Of a stretch of DNA of 64,000 bases, positions 60,622-64,000 are shown piece by piece (the stretch's first letter is position 1; every line of letters begins with the position of its first letter). The translations under genes were made by a program, and so were the position numbers. Source of the stretch: Bog-473 sp963721585 (lineage in GTDB: Bacteria > Actinomycetota > Acidimicrobiia > Acidimicrobiales > RAAP-2); the NCBI GenBank assembly GCA_963721585.1, contig CAVRJN010000001.1, forward strand, positions 186,001 through 250,000, written 5' to 3'. The notes beneath the pieces were generated by a model that did not search any database, was not told the DNA's origin, and saw only the letters and a program-made list of their open reading frames with translations.

Positions 60622-61115
60622 TAGAAGGGCTCCTCATCGAATCCGTAACCCGGGCCGGCATCCGGCGCGGTCTGGGGTTGTGCCGGCGGAGCGGCGGCCG
60701 GACGGCCGCCCCCACCGCCTCCGCCGCCCCGGTTGTACTCCCCGGGGCCGCGGCGCTCGTTCTTGGTGATCTGCGCGGTGGCCCAACGCAGCGACGGACC
60801 GATCTCGTCCGCCACCACCTCCACCTTGGAGCGCCGGTCGCCCTCCTGGGTCTCCCAGCTCCGCTGCTCGAGCCGGCCGGCCACCATGACCCGGGCGCCC
60901 CGGGTGATGGTCTCGCTCACGTTCTCGGCCATCTCGCGCCAGCACACCACGTCGAAGAACGAGGTGGCCTCCTCCCACTCCTGGGTCTGGCGGTTCTGCC
61001 AGCGGCGGTTGACCGCCAGGCCGAACGTCACGTTGGCCTGTCCGGTGTTGGTGAAACGCAGCTCGGGGTCACGGGTCACGTTCCCGACCAGCGTCACGCT
61101 GTTGTCTGACGGCAT
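60621..61115 (-). CDS. ssb: Single-stranded DNA-binding protein
   Basis: The protein has 164 residues. The OB-fold reads SVTLVGNVTRDPELRFTNTG, FGLAVNRRWQNR, FFDVVCWREMAENV and GARVMVAGRLEQRSWET. A Gly-rich linker leads to the acidic tip FDEEPF, which recruits repair and replication partners. The place between rpsF and rpsR is the usual one. Confidence 0.97.
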   Translation of the reverse strand: MPSDNSVTLVGNVTRDPELRFTNTGQANVTFGLAVNRRWQNRQTQEWEEATSFFDVVCWREMAENVSETITRGARVMVAGRLEQRSWETQEGDRRSKVEVVADEIGPSLRWATAQITKNERRGPGEYNRGGGGGGGGRPAAAPPAQPQTAPDAGPGYGFDEEPF

Positions 61116-61137
61116 CTCTGCTCCTCTCGCCGCGCGG

Positions 61138-61464
61138 TCAGCTGGCCGCGGGCTGGGCCGTTGCGGCCGGGGCCTTGTGGTCCGGGAGGCGCACGACCTT
61201 GTGACGGACGATCTCGTCGGCCAGGCCGAGCATGCGGTCCAGGGCGGCGACGGTCCCGGGTTCGGCAGTGAATTCCACCACGACGTAGTACCCCTCGCGC
61301 TTGTGGTTCACCTCGTAGGCCAGGGTGCGCTTGCCCCAGCGGTCGATGGCGCCGGGGGTGCCGCCCGTGGAGCGGATCACCTCGAGGGCCTGGTCGAGCA
61401 CGCCCTGAATGACCGTGGGCTCGGTGGTGGCCTCGAAGATGGCCATGACTTCGTAAGGCCGCAT
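61138..61464 (-). CDS. rpsF: 30S ribosomal protein S6
   Basis: The protein has 108 residues: MRPYEVMAIFEATTEPTVIQ, GGTPGAIDRWGKRTLAYEVN and KREGYYVVVEFTAEPGTVAA match S6. GGGAGG precedes ATG 61464. It is the first gene of the ribosomal/ssb operon; S6 binds S18 in the 30S platform. A perfect hairpin lies 38 bases upstream. Confidence 0.97.
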   Translation of the reverse strand: MRPYEVMAIFEATTEPTVIQGVLDQALEVIRSTGGTPGAIDRWGKRTLAYEVNHKREGYYVVVEFTAEPGTVAALDRMLGLADEIVRHKVVRLPDHKAPAATAQPAAS

Positions 61465-61501
61465 GTGCGGCGTACCTCCCTCTGGACCGGGACGAGCCCG
61501 G

Positions 61502-61520
61502 GCTCCTGACGGTCAGGAGC
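61502..61520 (-). promoter_or_regulatory. Hairpin between panB and rpsF, possible S6:S18 leader
   Basis: GCTCCTGA and TCAGGAGC form a perfect 8-base stem; on the coding strand the three-base loop is CCG. S6:S18 leaders known from other bacteria contain a CCG-bearing hairpin before rpsF. It may instead end panB transcription, though no T-run follows. Confidence 0.4.
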
Positions 61521-61566
61521 AGGGTCTGTTGCGGGCAGCCATGCTAGCCGCCCCCGGCTCCGGTCG

Positions 61567-62403
61567 TCAGTTCAGGGCGTCGCCCAGGCCTGCCGGTGCG
61601 TGATACGTCTCGGCGTCGCCCGGGAAGTTCCCGCTGCGCACGTCGTCGGCGAAGGCGGCGATGGCCTCGGTGGCGATACGGCCCACGTCGGCGTACTGCC
61701 GGACGAATTTGGGCGGGGTGCCCTTGCCCAGCCCCAAGATGTCGTGGAAGACCAGGACCTGACCGTCGCAATCGGGCCCGGCCCCGATGCCGATCGTCGG
61801 CACATCGAGCTGGTCGGTCACGGCGGCACCCAGCACGTCGGGCACCCCTTCGAGCACGAAGCCGAAGCAGCCGGCCGCGGCCAGGGCCTTGGCGGCATCG
61901 AGCAGGGCGCTGGCGGCGTCGGCGCTCTTGCCCTGGACCCGGTAGCCCATGGCGAGGACGGACTGGGGCGTGAGGCCGAGGTGGCCCATGACAGGGATTT
62001 CCGCGCGGATGATGGCTTCGACCACCGGGAGGCGTGCGCGGCCCCCCTCGAGCTTGACGGCCTGTGCCCCGGCGCGGATCAGCGTGGCGGCGTTGCGCAC
62101 CGCGTCGTCGGGCGAGAGGTGGTAGCTCATCCAGGGCATGTCGCCGAGGATCAGGCTGCGAGGTGCGGCGCGGGCCACGGCGGCCGTGTGGTGGGCCATG
62201 ACATCGATGTCGACGTGCAGGGTGTCGGCATACCCGAGCACGTTGTTGGCCACCGAGTCGCCGACCAGGATGATGTCGGCGCCCGCGTCGGACACAATGC
62301 GGGCTCCCGGCTCGTCGTAGGCAGTGACCATGACGATGGGCGTGTCGCCGTTGCGCCGTTTGCGTGACCGCAGCGAAGGGACGGTGACCGGCCGGTCGCT
62401 CAC
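61567..62403 (-). CDS. panB: 3-methyl-2-oxobutanoate hydroxymethyltransferase
   Basis: The protein has 278 residues. TIM-barrel motifs are PIVMVTAYDEPGARIVSDAG, DIILVGDSVANNVLGY, SLILGDMPWMSY, AVKLEGG, IPVMGHLGLTPQSV and TIGIGAGPDCDGQVLVFHD. It transfers a hydroxymethyl group from methylenetetrahydrofolate to 2-oxoisovalerate, the first step of pantothenate synthesis. GTG at 62403 overlaps the stop of the DUF5318 gene. Confidence 0.96.
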   Translation of the reverse strand: MSDRPVTVPSLRSRKRRNGDTPIVMVTAYDEPGARIVSDAGADIILVGDSVANNVLGYADTLHVDIDVMAHHTAAVARAAPRSLILGDMPWMSYHLSPDDAVRNAATLIRAGAQAVKLEGGRARLPVVEAIIRAEIPVMGHLGLTPQSVLAMGYRVQGKSADAASALLDAAKALAAAGCFGFVLEGVPDVLGAAVTDQLDVPTIGIGAGPDCDGQVLVFHDILGLGKGTPPKFVRQYADVGRIATEAIAAFADDVRSGNFPGDAETYHAPAGLGDALN

Positions 62404-62837
62404 CGGGCCGGCGTCCCCTTCTTCTGGCGCGGCGTGCGGCCGCCGGCGGGGTACTTGCGCATGAGGTGGTGCCAGGCGCAGGCCGGGCAGACCTCGACCT
62501 CGTAGCAGAGCACGGGCTCGGGCCGGCGGCAGAGGGCCTTGAGCTCGGCGGCGGTGCCGGGGCAGCGGCCTCCGGGCGGGAGCTTGGCCCCGAACACGAA
62601 GGTCACCGTGACGAGGCGCCCGTCGTCACAGATGGGGCAGACCTCCTTGGTCGCCCGTCCGACGTTGCGGGCCGCCCTTAGCAACTCGGGATGGGCGTCG
62701 CAGACGTCGGTCTTGAGGAGCTTGCCCCGGTCGACCTCCCGGACCACGCCGTTGCGCACGATCCGGTATTCGACCTGGGCCGTGACGTCGGGGCTGACCG
62801 CACGGGATGATGACCTCGGGTCCGAGGTGACGCTCAC
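62400..62837 (-). CDS. DUF5318-family protein
   Basis: The protein has 145 residues from GTG 62837. VCDAHPELLRAARNVGRATK, EVCPICDDGRLVTVTFVFGA and VCYEVEVCPACAWHHLMR-like sequence (LCYEVEVCPACAWHHLM) place it in the actinobacterial DUF5318 family. Two CxxC pairs probably bind zinc. A longer frame upstream crosses the PadR operator and is unlikely. In mycobacteria a homologue lies in the same neighbourhood. Function unknown. Confidence 0.85.
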   Translation of the reverse strand: MSVTSDPRSSSRAVSPDVTAQVEYRIVRNGVVREVDRGKLLKTDVCDAHPELLRAARNVGRATKEVCPICDDGRLVTVTFVFGAKLPPGGRCPGTAAELKALCRRPEPVLCYEVEVCPACAWHHLMRKYPAGGRTPRQKKGTPAR

Positions 62838-62935
62838 GGCGGCCAGGCTACCCCCCAGACCCGGAAACCGGGCACCAATTGTGAGGCGGATCAGGCACGC
62901 CCGTGACGGTTGGGTGACGCGAATGCTTGCGTCGC

Positions 62936-62954
62936 TATATCGGTCCGATATACT
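62936..62954 (+). promoter_or_regulatory. PadR-type operator and -10 box upstream of the second PadR gene
   Basis: TATATCGG-T-CCGATATA (62936-62952) is a perfect 8-1-8 palindrome. It contains the half-sites TATCGG/CCGATA of the operators at 1631 and 2899, with a 1-base instead of 3-base spacer. TATACT (62949-62954) is the -10, 8 bases before ATG 62963. Confidence 0.65.
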
Positions 62955-62962
62955 CATCCGTC

Positions 62963-63622
62963 ATGTTGGACATGGCCATCCTCGGCCTCCTCGAAGAGCG
63001 CGACCTGCACGGGTACGAGATACGGCGCCAATTGCGGGAGCACCTGGGACTTCTGGCCAATGTCTCGTTCGGCTCCATCTACCCCGCCCTCACCCGCCTG
63101 GAGAAGTCGGGCGCGGTGGTGGCCACGGAGGCCGCGAGCGCCGGGGCCACGGCGACGCCCGCCGCGGCGGCTCCCCCCACGGGCTCCTTGAGCGGCGAGC
63201 GGGCCGTCCTGCGGGCCCGGCGTCACTCCCCCACCCGGGCCCGGCGGGGCCGCAAGGTGTACCGGATCACCGACAGCGGCCGCGCCCTCTTCGTCGAACT
63301 GCTCGAGGGCAGCGGGGCGACCGACGACGCCCGCAGCTTCGGGCTCCGCCTGGCCTTCGCCCGGCACCTGGCACCCCAGGCCCGGCTCGCCCTGCTGGAA
63401 CGGCGGCGCGCCCTCCTCGTCCAGCGCCTCGGTGACGCCGAGGCCGCCCGCGCCGATCTCGACGTCTATGCCCGCTCGGTCGTCCAGCACACCGCCGACG
63501 GCGTGGCCCGCGACATCGGCTGGCTCGACAGCCTCATCGCGTCCGAACGCGCCGCCCTCGCCACCAGCACCGGCACGACCGGCACCGCCGGCTCCGACCT
63601 CGCCACCGAGCCGGTGGCCTGA
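62963..63622 (+). CDS. PadR-family regulator, long form, next to ino1
   Basis: The protein has 219 residues from ATG 62963. The winged helix has MAILGLLEERDLHGYEIRRQ and VSFGSIYPALTRLEKSGAVV. The wing is interrupted by about 40 residues rich in Ala, Pro, Thr and Arg (57-95) before RGRKVYRITDSGRALF. The C-terminal half is a dimerisation coiled coil (PQARLALLERRRALLVQRLG). The operator overlaps its own -10, so it is autoregulated; it probably also controls ino1, 38 bases downstream, as the order is conserved in actinobacteria. Confidence 0.9.
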   Translation: MLDMAILGLLEERDLHGYEIRRQLREHLGLLANVSFGSIYPALTRLEKSGAVVATEAASAGATATPAAAAPPTGSLSGERAVLRARRHSPTRARRGRKVYRITDSGRALFVELLEGSGATDDARSFGLRLAFARHLAPQARLALLERRRALLVQRLGDAEAARADLDVYARSVVQHTADGVARDIGWLDSLIASERAALATSTGTTGTAGSDLATEPVA

Positions 63623-63660
63623 CGAAACCCCGCCTCACCGACCCCGAAGGAGACATCTCC

Positions 63661-64000
<340 letters not shown>

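Overview
The window is 64 kb of high-GC DNA with dense, often overlapping genes, from an actinobacterium. The right end carries the actinobacterial order ino1 - PadR regulator / DUF5318 - panB - rpsF - ssb - rpsR - rplI - dnaB, close to the mycobacterial arrangement. F420-type oxidoreductases, two WS/DGAT acyltransferases, LigC-type end-joining genes and GGDEF signalling also fit. Many start codons have a TANNNT -10 box ending 6-8 bases upstream, the mark of leaderless transcripts. Acidimicrobiia or a relative is my best guess. This is inference from gene content; no rRNA is present. I saw no tRNA, CRISPR array, insertion sequence or phage gene.

Layout. 0-4.7 kb: a PadR regulator with its membrane-protein partner, two membrane genes under an identical operator, a TPR protein and an AraC regulator. 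4.7-11.1 kb: a catabolic-looking set (methyltransferase, nitronate monooxygenase, DUF3237, FAD monooxygenase, SDR, luciferase-like enzyme, DapB-like reductase). 11-19 kb: GH36 alpha-galactosidase, Tat-exported amidohydrolase, a GAF-GGDEF diguanylate cyclase, a lipoprotein and a TauD dioxygenase. 19-33.6 kb: three ABC systems. These are a MacB/FtsX-type exporter, a branched-chain-amino-acid-like importer compressed into three genes (one polypeptide joins an MFS transporter to two ABC ATPases), and an ABC-2 exporter followed by its own histidine kinase and response regulator. 33.7-41.8 kb: patatin lipase, WS/DGAT, small oxidoreductases, an OmpR-type regulator, peroxiredoxin, SDR, MFS exporter and PIG-L deacetylase. 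42-44.8 kb: an XRE-cupin regulator with an M24 peptidase and an amino-acid permease. 46-49.3 kb: a LigD-type primase-polymerase, a PHP protein with a PolX-like N-terminus and DNA ligase LigC. 49-52.7 kb: second WS/DGAT, class II aldolase, amidohydrolase. 52.8-57 kb: a mau-like cluster (thioredoxin-like protein, MauE, a methylamine-dehydrogenase light-chain-like protein fused to a beta-propeller, and a CcdA-like membrane protein). 57-64 kb: HAD phosphatase and the replication/ribosomal/pantothenate/inositol block.

Two points matter most. First, the MFS-ABC-ABC fusion and the light-chain/propeller fusion are unusual architectures and the best candidates for something undescribed. Second, at least seven genes are split by a single-base indel while both halves remain well conserved. 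In one, a 126-base repeat is interrupted by one 127-base unit, which shows the extra base directly. This pattern looks more like residual sequencing error than gene decay, so those genes should be read as probably intact proteins until checked.
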